A DNA stretch of 64,000 bases from the NCBI RefSeq assembly GCF_001027285.1, contig NZ_CP011509.1:7278501-7342500 (forward strand), written 5' to 3'. Position 1 is the stretch's first letter. Every line of letters begins with the position of its first letter. This document shows, in pieces, positions 21,154-30,588 of the stretch. Origin of the DNA: Archangium gephyra. Lineage in GTDB: Bacteria > Myxococcota > Myxococcia > Myxococcales > Myxococcaceae. The notes below the pieces were generated by a model that was given only the letters and a program-made list of their open reading frames with translations, searched no databases and was not told the DNA's origin. A program made the translations under genes and the position numbers.

Positions 21154-22072
21154 GTACGAGAAGATCGTCCTCGTCACCCGCAAGACGCGGCTCGCCGAGC
21201 TGGTGGAGCGATTCAACACGCGCTCGCAGGCTTGCTTCTATCTGGAGCACGCCGGCCAGGACTTCGAGGACTACGCGCGGGAGGATGACACCTACCGCCG
21301 CTCGCTCGATGCGCTGCACAAGCTGCTGGAGCTCGGCCTGCCGGTGCAGCAGGTGGACCGCTCGCTGGTGCCCACCTTCCTCTTCACCGGCAAGGAGCTG
21401 GTGGTGACGGTGGGCCAGGACGGCCTGGTGGCCAACGTGGCCAAGTACGTGGGCTCGCAGCCCATCGTCGGCGTCAACCCGGACCCCGAGCGCATCGACG
21501 GCGTGCTGCTGCCCTTCGGCGTCGACAAGGCCCGGGTGGCGGTGCGCCACGTGCTGGAGTCGCAGGCCCGCTTCCGCGAGGTGACACTCGCCGAGGTCGT
21601 ACTGAGCGATGGCCAGCGGCTGCTCGGGTTCAACGACTTGTTCCTCGGGGCGCGCACCCACGTCTCCGCCCGCTACACCCTGCACTACGAGCACCGCGCC
21701 GAGTCCCAATCCTCCAGCGGCATCATCGTCTCCACGGGCGCGGGCTCGAGTGGCTGGCTGTCCTCGGTGTTCACGCTCGCCCAGGGACTCACAGCGGCAA
21801 CGGGAGGACAGCCGGGCCAACCATGGCGGCTCACCTGGGAGGACCCACGGCTGGCCTTCGTGGTGCGAGAGCCCTTCATCAGCCGGCACTCAGCAGCCAG
21901 TGTGGTGGCTGGGTTCGTTAGCGCGCAGCAGGAACTGGAGGTGGAGTCGCGGATGCCCTCGGGGGGCGTCATCTTCAGCGATGGGGTGGAGGAGGACTTC
22001 TTGGCCTTTAACGCTGGCACCACAGCCCGCGTGCGCCCGGCTGCCCAGCGCGCCCGGCTCGTTGTCCACTGA
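21146..22072 (+). CDS. Divergent NAD-kinase-like protein
   Basis: 308 residues with the ATP-NAD kinase/diacylglycerol kinase fold. The GGDGT motif is changed to VGQDGL, and the NE motif appears as GFNDLFLG. The Thr-Pro-Thr-Gly-Ser substrate loop appears as STGAGSSGW. The changed ATP motif suggests altered chemistry or ligand binding only. It could be a sugar or nucleotide kinase or a sensor. It overlaps the SPFH gene by 8 bases, so the two products probably act together. Cytoplasmic. Confidence 0.7.
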   Translation: MAEYEKIVLVTRKTRLAELVERFNTRSQACFYLEHAGQDFEDYAREDDTYRRSLDALHKLLELGLPVQQVDRSLVPTFLFTGKELVVTVGQDGLVANVAKYVGSQPIVGVNPDPERIDGVLLPFGVDKARVAVRHVLESQARFREVTLAEVVLSDGQRLLGFNDLFLGARTHVSARYTLHYEHRAESQSSSGIIVSTGAGSSGWLSSVFTLAQGLTAATGGQPGQPWRLTWEDPRLAFVVREPFISRHSAASVVAGFVSAQQELEVESRMPSGGVIFSDGVEEDFLAFNAGTTARVRPAAQRARLVVH

Positions 22073-22134
22073 GACATTCCTTTCCAGGAAGCACATCCAA
22101 AGCCGCTCCGGTGGCACCGCTGGCAAGGGCACTC

Positions 22135-22794
22135 TCAATCACCCGCAATGCGGCAGTGGACATTCAGTTCTGGCACGCGAAGAACGAGCACATCACCTGG
22201 TCCGAACCCCTGCTTCAGCTTCGCCGGATTATCTGTTTCGCAGTACATCGACATTTCGTCCTTGAGGTTCTCGCTGATACGGAACTGCTGGGGCAGCGAC
22301 GAATCGACAGTGAAGGGAAGGACGAGTCCGTTGTCCGGGCTGAGGTGGCTACGCCCTCGTATCGAGTAGCGCATCGAATCTTCTTGGTGCAGCGTGTAGG
22401 AGATGGGATCGGGCTCCAGGCCGTAGTCCATATGGACCTTCACGCGCTCGATGGCGAGAAGCCGCAACGCCTCGGGAGCTTCGACTTCGACCCGCCGCAC
22501 ATAGGCGCCCTGGAGCTTCTTGCGGATGAACGCCGCGAGCGTGTTCGCGACTTCCTCGTCGGCGGAAATCGCGGCGACGACGATGAAGAAGCCTGGGTTC
22601 AGCCCCTTGATGGTGGACGAGCCCATCACCTTGGGGAAGTCGCCGTGCTCCGGCAAGTGCTTTGCCTTGTAGCTCTTGAGCTTCGCGTCGGCGGCAGCCT
22701 GGGTCTTGGCTCCATCGGCGATGACGATGAAGGCTGGCTTGAGTTCCGCGGGGGCCGCGTTCAGCAGCGAAAGGGTGAGCAGCAGGGAGATCAT
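22135..22794 (-). CDS. Secreted protein of unknown function
   Basis: 219 residues. It has a short signal peptide (about 1-15, ending AAPA) with no lipobox Cys. The body has a mixed alpha/beta pattern; GLNPGFFIVVAAI is reminiscent of SPOR-type strands, but the match is weak. I do not recognise a family. It lies 14 bases downstream of dnaE2 and on the opposite strand from the SPFH pair, so it may be read through from dnaE2. Confidence 0.6.
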   Translation of the reverse strand: MISLLLTLSLLNAAPAELKPAFIVIADGAKTQAAADAKLKSYKAKHLPEHGDFPKVMGSSTIKGLNPGFFIVVAAISADEEVANTLAAFIRKKLQGAYVRRVEVEAPEALRLLAIERVKVHMDYGLEPDPISYTLHQEDSMRYSIRGRSHLSPDNGLVLPFTVDSSLPQQFRISENLKDEMSMYCETDNPAKLKQGFGPGDVLVLRVPELNVHCRIAGD

Positions 22795-22808
22795 GCCGAC
22801 AGCATAGT

Positions 22809-25800
22809 TCAGCCCGGAATGCCCTGGGCGAGCGGCTCCAGGTGCTGCACCTTCACGTTCAGCACCTTCCCTGTCTTCTCGAGTATCCCCTGCCCCACCA
22901 GGAACAGTGCGCCGTGGATGTCCTTGCGGAACCGCGCGTACGCGTCCGGTGCCACCACCAGGTTCGCGATTCCCGTCTCGTCCTCGAGCGATAGGAAGCA
23001 GAACCCCTTCGCCGTTGGCGGCATCTGCCGGGTGATGAGCATCCCGCCCACCGCCACTCGAGCCCCCGCTCGCACCCGCTCCAGTCCCGCCGCCGTCACC
23101 GCGCCCCGCTTGCGCAACGCCGGTCTCAACAGCTCCAGCGGGTGCTTCTCCAGCGAAACCCCCACCGTCTCGAAGTCCTTGCTCACCCGCTCCGCCACGT
23201 TCATCTGCGGCAGTTCCACCTGCGTCCCGTCCATCGCCATCCCGAAGAACAGGTCATTCTCCTCCAGCGGGCCCAGCGCCTGGATCTCCCACAGCGCATC
23301 CCGCCGCGAGCCGCTGATGCTCCCCAGCGCTCCCGACAGCGCCAGCCTCGCCAGCTCGTGCCGGGGCGCCCGCGTCCGCCTCGCCAGGTCGCCCACGCTC
23401 GCGTAGCGCCCTCCCTGTCTCCCCGCCTCCACCCGCCGCCCCGCTGCCTCCTGGAGCCCTCGTATCATCCGCATCCCCAGCCGCAGCGCCCCGCCCTCCT
23501 CCATCGTGCAGTCCCACCCCGAGTGGTTCACGTCCACGCCCAACACCTTCACGCCGTGCCGCTGCGCGTCCGCCACCAGCGTGTGCGGCGCGTAGAAGCC
23601 CATCGGCTGCGAGTTCAGCAGCGCCGCCGTGAAGGCCGCCGGGTAGTGGCACTTCAGCCATGACGACGCGTACGCCAGCAGCGCGAAGCTCGCCGAGTGG
23701 CTCTCCGGGAAGCCGTAGTGCGCGAACCCGCGGAACTGGCGGAACAGCGTGTCCACGTACTCGGGCGTGTACCCCCGCGCCACGCCGCCCTCCACGAAGC
23801 GCTGGTGGAACGGTCCCAGCCGCTCCTCCGCCCGCTTGTGTGACAGCGCCCGTCTCAGTCCGTCCGCCTCCGCTGGCGTGAAGCCCGCCACTGCCATCGC
23901 CAGCTTCATCGCCTGCTCCTGGAAGAGCGGCACCCCCAGCGTCTTCTGCAGAATCCGCCGCACGTCCTCCGACGGGTACTCCACCGGCTCCTTCCCCTCC
24001 CGCCTCCGCAGATACGGGTGCACCATGTCCCCGACGATGGGCCCCGGCCGGATCAGCGCGATCTCCACCACCAGATCGTAGAAGCACCGCGGCTTCAGCC
24101 TCGGCAGCATGTTCATCTGCGCCCGGCTCTCGATCTGGAACACCCCGATCGAGTCCGCGTTGCACAGCATGTCGTAGACCTTCGGGTCCTCCGCCGGAAT
24201 CGTGGCCAGCGACAGCTCGCGCCCGTGGTGCTCCTTGATCAGCGCCAGGCACTTCGCCAGCGCCGTCAGCATCCCGAGCCCCAGCAGGTCCACCTTCAGG
24301 ACGCCCACCGCCTCCAGGTCGTCCTTCTCCCACTGCACCACCGTGCGGCCCTTCATCGCCGCGTTTTCCACGGGGATCATCTCCACCAGCGGCTCGCGTG
24401 TGATCACGAACCCGCCCACGTGGATGGACAGGTGTCTCGGGAAGCTCTCGATCTCCTGCGCCAGCGCGAGCGTCTGCCTCACTCGCCGGTCATCCTCCGA
24501 CAGCCCCACCTCCTTCAGCAGCTCCAGCGACATCTCGCCGTGGGCTCCCGCCACCTTCGCCAGCCGATCCACCTGGTCCAGCGACAGCCCGAGCGCCTTG
24601 CCCACCTCGCGCAGCGCCAGCCTCCCCCGGTAGCAGATGACCTCGCACACCATCCCCGCCCGGTGCCGGCCGTGCTTCTCGTACACGTACTGCAGCACCT
24701 CCTCGCGCCGCTCGTGCTCGAAGTCCACGTCGATGTCCGGCGGCTCCTTGCGCTCCATGCTCAGGAAGCGCTCGAAGAGCAGCCCCATCCGCACCGGATC
24801 GATCGCCGTCACGCCCAGCGCGTAGCACACCGCCGAGTTCGCCGCGCTCCCCCGCCCCTGGCACAGAATCCCCTTCGAGCGCGCGAACCGGACGATGTCC
24901 CAGATCGCCAGGAAGTACCCCGCGAAGTCCAGGGCCGCGATCAGCTTCAGCTCGTGCTCGATCTGCTTCACCACCTCGGGCGGCACGCCTCCCGGGTAAC
25001 GCACCTGCAGCCCCCGGTACGTCAGCTCGCGCAGCCACGTCGACGTCGTTTGTCCCGGTGGCAGATCCTCCTCCGAGAAGTGGTAGCGCAGCCCGTCCAG
25101 CGTCGCATTGCAGCGGCTCGCCAGCTCCACCGTGCGCTCCAGCGCCTCCGGGCAGTCCGCGAACAGCCGCGCCATCTCCTCCGGCCCCTTCAGCGTCCGC
25201 TCCGCGTTGGGCAGCCGCCTCGTCCCGAGCTGCCCCAGCGTCGTCTTGTACCGGATGGCCGTGAGCACATCCTGCAACGGCTGGCGGCTCCGCTGATGCG
25301 TGTGCACGTCGTTGTGCGCGCACAGCGGCACCCCGAGCGTCTTCGCCAGCGCCTTCGCCTTCGCCACCCGCGCCTCGTCTCCCGAGGACAGCGTGCGGCA
25401 CATGCCCACGTAGAAGCGCTCCCGGAAGGACTCCGCCAGCGGCCCCACCTGCTCCGCCGCCACCGGGTACGGCAACAGCGCCAGCAGCCCCTCGTTGCCC
25501 TCCGCCAGCTCGCGCCACGGCAGGCCCGCTTCCCCCTTGGGGTGCAGCATCCGGCTCTTCGAGATCAGCCGGCTCAGGTTCGCGTAGCCCCTCGCGTCCT
25601 GCGCGTACACCACCACCCGCGGGCCATCCATCAGCGTCAGCTCGCTGGCGATCAGGTACTTGATCCCCGCTTCCCTCGCCGCGAGGTGGGCCTTCACGGC
25701 TCCGTACAGGCCGTCTCCGTCCGCCAGCGCCACCGCGGACAGTCCCCGCTCGGCCGCTGCCTGGATCAGTTCCTCGGGGTGCGAAGCCCCGCGCAGAAAC

Positions 25801-25835
25801 GAGAAGTTCGACCGGCAGACCAGCTCGGCGTACAC
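22809..25835 (-). CDS. dnaE2: Error-prone DNA polymerase III alpha, DnaE2
   Basis: About 1,008 residues, the usual DnaE2 length. It has a PHP domain at the start (YAELVCRSNFSFLRGASHPEEL), then the polymerase palm with PDIDVDF (near 370) carrying two catalytic Asp and KVDLLGLGML carrying the third. A fingers region, helix-hairpin-helix and C-terminal OB domain (GARVAVGGMLI...) follow. It carries out translesion synthesis with ImuA and ImuB, both encoded 30 kb away in this window. I place the start at GTG 25835, which has AGGGTG ahead of it; GTG 25844 is also possible. A LexA-like box lies 14 bases upstream, so SOS induction is expected. Confidence 0.95.
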   Translation of the reverse strand: MYAELVCRSNFSFLRGASHPEELIQAAAERGLSAVALADGDGLYGAVKAHLAAREAGIKYLIASELTLMDGPRVVVYAQDARGYANLSRLISKSRMLHPKGEAGLPWRELAEGNEGLLALLPYPVAAEQVGPLAESFRERFYVGMCRTLSSGDEARVAKAKALAKTLGVPLCAHNDVHTHQRSRQPLQDVLTAIRYKTTLGQLGTRRLPNAERTLKGPEEMARLFADCPEALERTVELASRCNATLDGLRYHFSEEDLPPGQTTSTWLRELTYRGLQVRYPGGVPPEVVKQIEHELKLIAALDFAGYFLAIWDIVRFARSKGILCQGRGSAANSAVCYALGVTAIDPVRMGLLFERFLSMERKEPPDIDVDFEHERREEVLQYVYEKHGRHRAGMVCEVICYRGRLALREVGKALGLSLDQVDRLAKVAGAHGEMSLELLKEVGLSEDDRRVRQTLALAQEIESFPRHLSIHVGGFVITREPLVEMIPVENAAMKGRTVVQWEKDDLEAVGVLKVDLLGLGMLTALAKCLALIKEHHGRELSLATIPAEDPKVYDMLCNADSIGVFQIESRAQMNMLPRLKPRCFYDLVVEIALIRPGPIVGDMVHPYLRRREGKEPVEYPSEDVRRILQKTLGVPLFQEQAMKLAMAVAGFTPAEADGLRRALSHKRAEERLGPFHQRFVEGGVARGYTPEYVDTLFRQFRGFAHYGFPESHSASFALLAYASSWLKCHYPAAFTAALLNSQPMGFYAPHTLVADAQRHGVKVLGVDVNHSGWDCTMEEGGALRLGMRMIRGLQEAAGRRVEAGRQGGRYASVGDLARRTRAPRHELARLALSGALGSISGSRRDALWEIQALGPLEENDLFFGMAMDGTQVELPQMNVAERVSKDFETVGVSLEKHPLELLRPALRKRGAVTAAGLERVRAGARVAVGGMLITRQMPPTAKGFCFLSLEDETGIANLVVAPDAYARFRKDIHGALFLVGQGILEKTGKVLNVKVQHLEPLAQGIPG

Positions 25836-25848
25836 GCTCGCCACCCTA

Positions 25849-25864
25849 CTGAGCAGCCGTTCAG
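25849..25864. promoter_or_regulatory. LexA-like SOS box of dnaE2
   Basis: CTGAGCAGCCGTTCAG, an inverted repeat CTGA-N8-TCAG. It agrees at most positions with the Myxococcus LexA motif as I recall it (CTRHAMRYBYGTTCAGS), and has the same spacing as the box ahead of imuA at 57257. Confidence 0.72.
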
Positions 25865-26016
25865 GCGGAAGGTCCGCCCCGGTAGGTATGTCCGCTCTAC
25901 CCGCCGTGTCACGTCACTCGGGAAGTGGGATCCGCCCGCGTGACCTTCTCGCGGAGTGTGGGGACGGATGAGAACTCGGGACGTCTGATCCCAGAGGGGG
26001 AACCCGGGACTCTCGA

Positions 26017-26052
26017 TACCCTCACCCTGTCCCTCTCCCGGAGGGCGAGGGG
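26017..26052. repeat. Dispersed hairpin repeat, copy 3
   Basis: TACCCTCACCCTGT-CCCTCTCCC-GGA-GGGCGAGGGG, with one arm base changed. It lies in the divergent gap between dnaE2 and the next lipoprotein. Confidence 0.75.
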
Positions 26053-26105
26053 ATGGGGGCGCGGTGCTCGCCAGGGTCCGCTCGTTCGTGCGATGGAGCA
26101 CATTC

Positions 26106-27434
26106 ATGCACGCTCGATCCCTGATCCTGCTCGTTGCCCTGGTCTCCTCTGGCTGTGCCGTACGGCCCACGGCCTCGACTCCTTCCTCCAGCGGCGTCCT
26201 CTCCCGCTCCGAGGTGGAGGCCTTGTCGGCCACGTACCTCCAGGCCGGTGGCTCCCTCGTCCAGGGAGACCTCCCCGCCTTCGCCAGTACCCTCACCCGC
26301 GCGCTCGAGCTGAACCCGGGTGACGAGTCGCTCGTCTACGACATCGCCGCCACCCTCGCCCAGGCCGGCCGCACCGAGGAGTCCCTCGCCTGGCTCGACA
26401 AGCTCGTGGCCATGCGCAGCAACCTCATTCCGCAGGACCGCGACTTCCCCGGCCTCCAGGGCGAGCGCTACCAGCGCATCGTCCAGGCCCTCCAGGGCAA
26501 CACGCCCGCCTCGCGCAGCACCACGGCCTTCACCCTCTCCGAGCGCGACCTCATCCCCGAGGGCATCGCGCATGATCCGGTGACCGGCACCTTCTTCGTC
26601 AGCAGCATCCTCAAGCGGAAGGTCATCGCCATCCGCCCGGATGGTTCCGTCTCCGATTTCGCCACCTCGGAGGCACAGCTCGACAGCGTGCTCGGCATGC
26701 GCGTGGACCCGGCCCGCCGCGTCCTCTGGGTCAACAGCTACGCCTCTCCCAACATGCTCGGCTTCGACGAGTCCCTGCGGGGCCGCTCCACCCTCCACAA
26801 GTTCGAGCTCACCACGGGCCGGCAGCTGGCCCGGTTCGTCCGGGGCCCCGGCGGCCGGCACCTGCTCAACGACATCGCCCTGAGCGCCTCGGGTGACGTG
26901 CTCCTCACCGACAGCGAGGCTGGCGAGGTCCTGAAGCTGCGCGCCGATGCACCCGAGGGCACGCCCTTCGAGGTGCTCGTCCCCTCGGGGCACCTCTTCT
27001 ATCCCAACGGCCTCACCCTCTCCGACGACGGAAAGTCCCTGTTCGTCGCCGACTTCGTCAACGGCCTCACCGTCCTCCGGCTCGACTCCGGTGAGCGCTT
27101 CACCCTCGCGCATCCGCGTGGCGTGTCCACCCATGGGCTCGATGGCCTGTACTTCCACCAGGGCAGCCTCGTGGGGGTCCACAACGGCAATGGGCCCGGG
27201 CGCATCATCCGCTTCGTGCTCTCGGACTCGCGCGACAGCATCGTCCGCACGGAAGTCCTCGAGTCCAATCACCCGAGCTTCCAGCTGCCCACGACCGGAG
27301 TGCTCGTGGGCAACGCGCTCTACTTCATCGCCAACAGTCAGCTGCGCAGCGTCGGCGCGGATGGGAAGTACCTGCCGGCGGAGAAGCTGCAACCGGTGTC
27401 CATCCTGCGTGTCTCCGTGGCTCGCGAGAACTGA
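26106..27434 (+). CDS. Lipoprotein with TPR-like N-terminus and SMP-30/NHL-type propeller
   Basis: 442 residues with a lipoprotein signal (lipobox SSGC). A short TPR-like region (about 35-105) is followed by a six-bladed propeller-like domain with SMP-30/gluconolactonase features: IPEGIAHDPVTGTFFVSS, LNDIALSASGDVLLTDS, FYPNGLTLSDDGKSLFVAD. Some such proteins are calcium-dependent lactonases, and metal ligands cannot be assigned safely. Probably on the outer membrane. ATG 26106 is chosen because it starts the signal peptide and has GGAGC upstream. Confidence 0.82.
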   Translation: MHARSLILLVALVSSGCAVRPTASTPSSSGVLSRSEVEALSATYLQAGGSLVQGDLPAFASTLTRALELNPGDESLVYDIAATLAQAGRTEESLAWLDKLVAMRSNLIPQDRDFPGLQGERYQRIVQALQGNTPASRSTTAFTLSERDLIPEGIAHDPVTGTFFVSSILKRKVIAIRPDGSVSDFATSEAQLDSVLGMRVDPARRVLWVNSYASPNMLGFDESLRGRSTLHKFELTTGRQLARFVRGPGGRHLLNDIALSASGDVLLTDSEAGEVLKLRADAPEGTPFEVLVPSGHLFYPNGLTLSDDGKSLFVADFVNGLTVLRLDSGERFTLAHPRGVSTHGLDGLYFHQGSLVGVHNGNGPGRIIRFVLSDSRDSIVRTEVLESNHPSFQLPTTGVLVGNALYFIANSQLRSVGADGKYLPAEKLQPVSILRVSVAREN

Positions 27435-27448
27435 GTTAGGATCCCCCG

Positions 27449-28570
27449 GTGTCCTCGATACGGCGATGCACCTGGAAGTGGCTGGGCGTTTGGCTCTTCG
27501 CGCTCGGCCTCGCGTGCTCGCGGGGAGACTCGCGACAACCCCAGGCGCTCGTCCACGAGTCCTATGTCTGGCAGCGCGACTGGAGCCCGGAGCTGGGACA
27601 GGCCGTCGCGGAAGTCCCCTCGGAGCTGGGAGCCCTCCGGGTGCTGGCTCGCGAGCGCTCCGGGTCCGCACGCACGCCGGTGGACATCTCGGTGGATGTG
27701 CAGGCCCTGGCTCGCAGTGGCCGCGAGGTGGTGGCGGTGATGCGCGTGGATGGCACGGCGCCGCTCGAGGGCATCTCGCTCCAGGAGGTCGCCACCCACG
27801 CACGGGCCTGGCGGGCGAAGGGGGTCCGCGTCCGGGGCATCGAGCTGGATCATGACTGCGCCACCGCCGCACTGCCCGCCTACGCGGACTGGCTCGCGCA
27901 CGAGCGGGCGGCACTCGGAGACCTGGCGCTCTCCCTCACGGCGCTGCCCACGTGGAGCACCTCGCCAGCACTCGCCCGGCTGGTCTCCATTCCCGATGGC
28001 ATCGTCCTCCAGGTGCACGCCGTGCGTGCCCCCACGCTCTTCACCCCCGAGGAGGCCCGGAGCTTCACCGAGGCCTGGTCCCGGGCCACTGGCCGCCCCT
28101 TCCATGTCGCGCTTCCCACCTACCGTGTGCGGCTGCGCGATGGGACGCCCCTGTCCGCGGAGCCTCGCGAGGTGGCCCGCTTCCTCGCCGGGCTGCGCGA
28201 GCGCCCCGTGGAGGGAGTCACGGGCATCGTCTGGTTCCGGCTCGGCCACCGGGGCGATCCGGAGGCGTGGAGCCCGTCCACCCTCTCGGCGGTGGTGCGC
28301 GGTGAATCGCTCGACCCGCGGTTCCTCCCGCGCCTGGTGGACGTGGGCGGAGGCACGCTGGACATCGTCATCGAGAACACCGGCCGCGTGGACGCTCCTG
28401 CCCCCGCGCGCCTCACCCTTTCTGGAAATCTAGAGGTCCTCGATGGCGTGGGCGGCTACGCCCCGCGGGGGACCTCACTCGTGGCGCGCACGCCTCCCCG
28501 GCTGCGCGCCGGCGAGCGCCGTGTCATCGGCTTCGTCCGGGGATCCGAGGTGGCCATTGCTGCTCCGTAG
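27449..28570 (+). CDS. DUF3142-type lipoprotein
   Basis: 373 residues with signal peptide and lipobox ALGLACS. The DUF3142 pattern is a secreted TIM-barrel-like domain: VWQRDW, GVRVRGIELDHDC and LPTYRVRL. The GTG start at 27449 lies 14 bases after the preceding stop. The next gene starts inside its 3' end, so the three secreted proteins form one transcription unit. The activity is unknown. Confidence 0.8.
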   Translation: MSSIRRCTWKWLGVWLFALGLACSRGDSRQPQALVHESYVWQRDWSPELGQAVAEVPSELGALRVLARERSGSARTPVDISVDVQALARSGREVVAVMRVDGTAPLEGISLQEVATHARAWRAKGVRVRGIELDHDCATAALPAYADWLAHERAALGDLALSLTALPTWSTSPALARLVSIPDGIVLQVHAVRAPTLFTPEEARSFTEAWSRATGRPFHVALPTYRVRLRDGTPLSAEPREVARFLAGLRERPVEGVTGIVWFRLGHRGDPEAWSPSTLSAVVRGESLDPRFLPRLVDVGGGTLDIVIENTGRVDAPAPARLTLSGNLEVLDGVGGYAPRGTSLVARTPPRLRAGERRVIGFVRGSEVAIAAP

Positions 28571-30563
28571 TGCATTGACGTTCCTGGTCCTCCTGGTGGT
28601 GCTCACGCCTGTGCGCCGCGCGCGCGCCTGTGGCCCCGACTTCCCGCCCGATGCGCTGGGCAACCGGGCCCGCACACTCGCGGAGCTGCCGGACGGCACC
28701 TTCCTGCATGAGGCCTCGCACCTGCTGCCGAAGCCAGCGGACGTCTTCGTCGTCGTCGAGAGCTCCGAGGAGCCAGAGGGGGCTCGAACGGGCGGCGGCG
28801 CCCGGGAGACGGAGCTGTACCAGTCCGGCGCGAAGGCCTTCCACGCGGGGCACTGGGACGAGGCAAGCGCCCGTTTCCTGGAAGTGCTCGCACTGCCCGG
28901 GGAGGAGCGCCGCCGGTTCTCCACCTTCGCGGCCTTCATGCTGGGGCGAATGGCGGGCGCGGGCACGGAACAAGAAGAGGCATGGCGGCGCTTCGCCGAG
29001 GTGCGTGAGCTGGTCCGCCAGGGTTTCGAGGATCCGTTGGGTCTGGCGGTCGCGAGTCTCGGCGAGGAGGCCCGGTTGCTCCTGAGGGAGGGGAACGACG
29101 CGGGGGCGATCTCGCTCTACGCGGAGCAGGCGGCCCATGGGAGCGAGATCGGGGCGGTCTCGCTGCTGTTCGTTGCCCGTGCGATTGCCCAGGACGAGGC
29201 GCGCCTGCCGCGGGTGTTGAAGGCTCCCCTGGGGCAGCGCCTGATGGCGACCTATGCCTGGACTCGCGGAGAGGAGTTGCGGTGGATGGACGGTGCCATG
29301 CCGCTGCCGCGTCTGATGGAGGCGCTCGCGGCCGTGCCCGGGCTGGCCGGGGCGGACCGGCTGGCCGCGAGTGCATGGCGCGCGGGACGCTTCGATCTGG
29401 CCGAGCGGTTCGCGGGACAGGAAAAGACTCCGCTCGCCGCCTGGGTGAAGGCGAAGCTGGCGCTGCGGCGGGGAGACAAGGCGGCGGCGGATCAGTTCCT
29501 CGCGGAGGCCGCGGAGGGCTTTCCGGAGCTGGAGAACTGGGAGCTCAGGTCCTGGACGCATCCGATGCGTCCGCGGGTGCGCGTGGGAGGGGAGCGGATC
29601 ATCCTGGCGCTGCTGCGCGGCGATTTCCCGCAGGCGGCGGAGCATGCGCTGAAGACCTGCTCCTGGCCGGACATCGCCTACGTGACGGAGCAGGTGCTGA
29701 CGGTGGAGGAGTTGCAGCGGTTCATCGCGGCCCATGCCTCGGGCCCGGAGTTCCAGTGCAAGCCCGAGCCCGGCGTGTGGGTAGAGGAGAACGAGCGCAA
29801 GGACGTGGGCGCGCAGCTCCGCCTGCTGCTCGCGCGGCGCCTGTTGCGCGGCGGGCGCGGCCAGGAGGCGCTGGAGTATTTCCGGGGGACGACGTGGGAG
29901 GAGCCCGCGCGCAAGTACGTGGAGGCCCTCGAGCAGGCACGGTCGGCCTGGCGAGACCTGGATGAGGCACAAGCGCTCTACTCGGCGGCGCGGCTCGCCC
30001 GCTCCGCCGGGATGGAGCTGATGGGCACCGAGGTGGCCCCCGACTGGACCTGGCTCGCGGGCTCATTCGAGGTGAACCACTGGAGCCTCGAGGTACAGCA
30101 GCCGGCCGAGGGTTCCCCGGCACGGGCCATCCTGGGGGAGTTGCCGCTCAACTCGGAGGCGGAACGCGCGCGGCTGGCCGCCAACGCGCCACCGCACACC
30201 CTGCGCTTCCACTACCGCTCCACGGCGGCGGAGCTCGCCGAGAAGGCCGCGGCACGGGTGCCTCCCCGCAGCCAGGCGTATGCCGCGCTCCTGTGTCACG
30301 CCGCGCGGTTCGTCTCGAGCACCGAGCCAGAGCGCTTCCAGCGTCTCTGGAGCACCTACGTGAAGAACGGAGCGTTGATCTCCGATGCGATGGTGTTCGG
30401 CCAGAGTTGCCCGGAGCCGGACTTCGAGCGGCTGCGCAACCAGAAGATCGCCATGCCCTGGCGGACCTGGCGGCTCCGCACGCTGGCCACGGTGGGCGCG
30501 GGATTCCTGCTGCTGCCCATGCTGGGCGCTGTTGTCCTCGTGCGCCGTAAACGCCGCCAGTAG
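28557..30563 (+). CDS. Secreted TPR-like protein with C-terminal membrane anchor
   Basis: About 668 residues. A signal peptide (LLRSALTFLVLLVVLTPVRRARA) is followed by an alpha-helical repeat body (AFHAGHWDEASARFLEVLALPGEE and similar units), then a single membrane segment and basic tail (GAGFLLLPMLGAVVLVRRKRR) at the C-terminus. No ATG lies near the signal peptide; TTG 28557 has GAGGTGG upstream and overlaps the preceding gene by 14 bases. I do not recognise a family. It is probably periplasmic and held in the inner membrane by the tail. Confidence 0.72.
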   Translation: MLLRSALTFLVLLVVLTPVRRARACGPDFPPDALGNRARTLAELPDGTFLHEASHLLPKPADVFVVVESSEEPEGARTGGGARETELYQSGAKAFHAGHWDEASARFLEVLALPGEERRRFSTFAAFMLGRMAGAGTEQEEAWRRFAEVRELVRQGFEDPLGLAVASLGEEARLLLREGNDAGAISLYAEQAAHGSEIGAVSLLFVARAIAQDEARLPRVLKAPLGQRLMATYAWTRGEELRWMDGAMPLPRLMEALAAVPGLAGADRLAASAWRAGRFDLAERFAGQEKTPLAAWVKAKLALRRGDKAAADQFLAEAAEGFPELENWELRSWTHPMRPRVRVGGERIILALLRGDFPQAAEHALKTCSWPDIAYVTEQVLTVEELQRFIAAHASGPEFQCKPEPGVWVEENERKDVGAQLRLLLARRLLRGGRGQEALEYFRGTTWEEPARKYVEALEQARSAWRDLDEAQALYSAARLARSAGMELMGTEVAPDWTWLAGSFEVNHWSLEVQQPAEGSPARAILGELPLNSEAERARLAANAPPHTLRFHYRSTAAELAEKAAARVPPRSQAYAALLCHAARFVSSTEPERFQRLWSTYVKNGALISDAMVFGQSCPEPDFERLRNQKIAMPWRTWRLRTLATVGAGFLLLPMLGAVVLVRRKRRQ

Positions 30564-30588
30564 GATGGCGCTCCACAAGGGGACAGCG

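Noticed and set aside
22135-22794. A SPOR domain in the secreted protein.
   Set aside because: Only a short stretch resembles it; the repeat pattern of SPOR is not visible.
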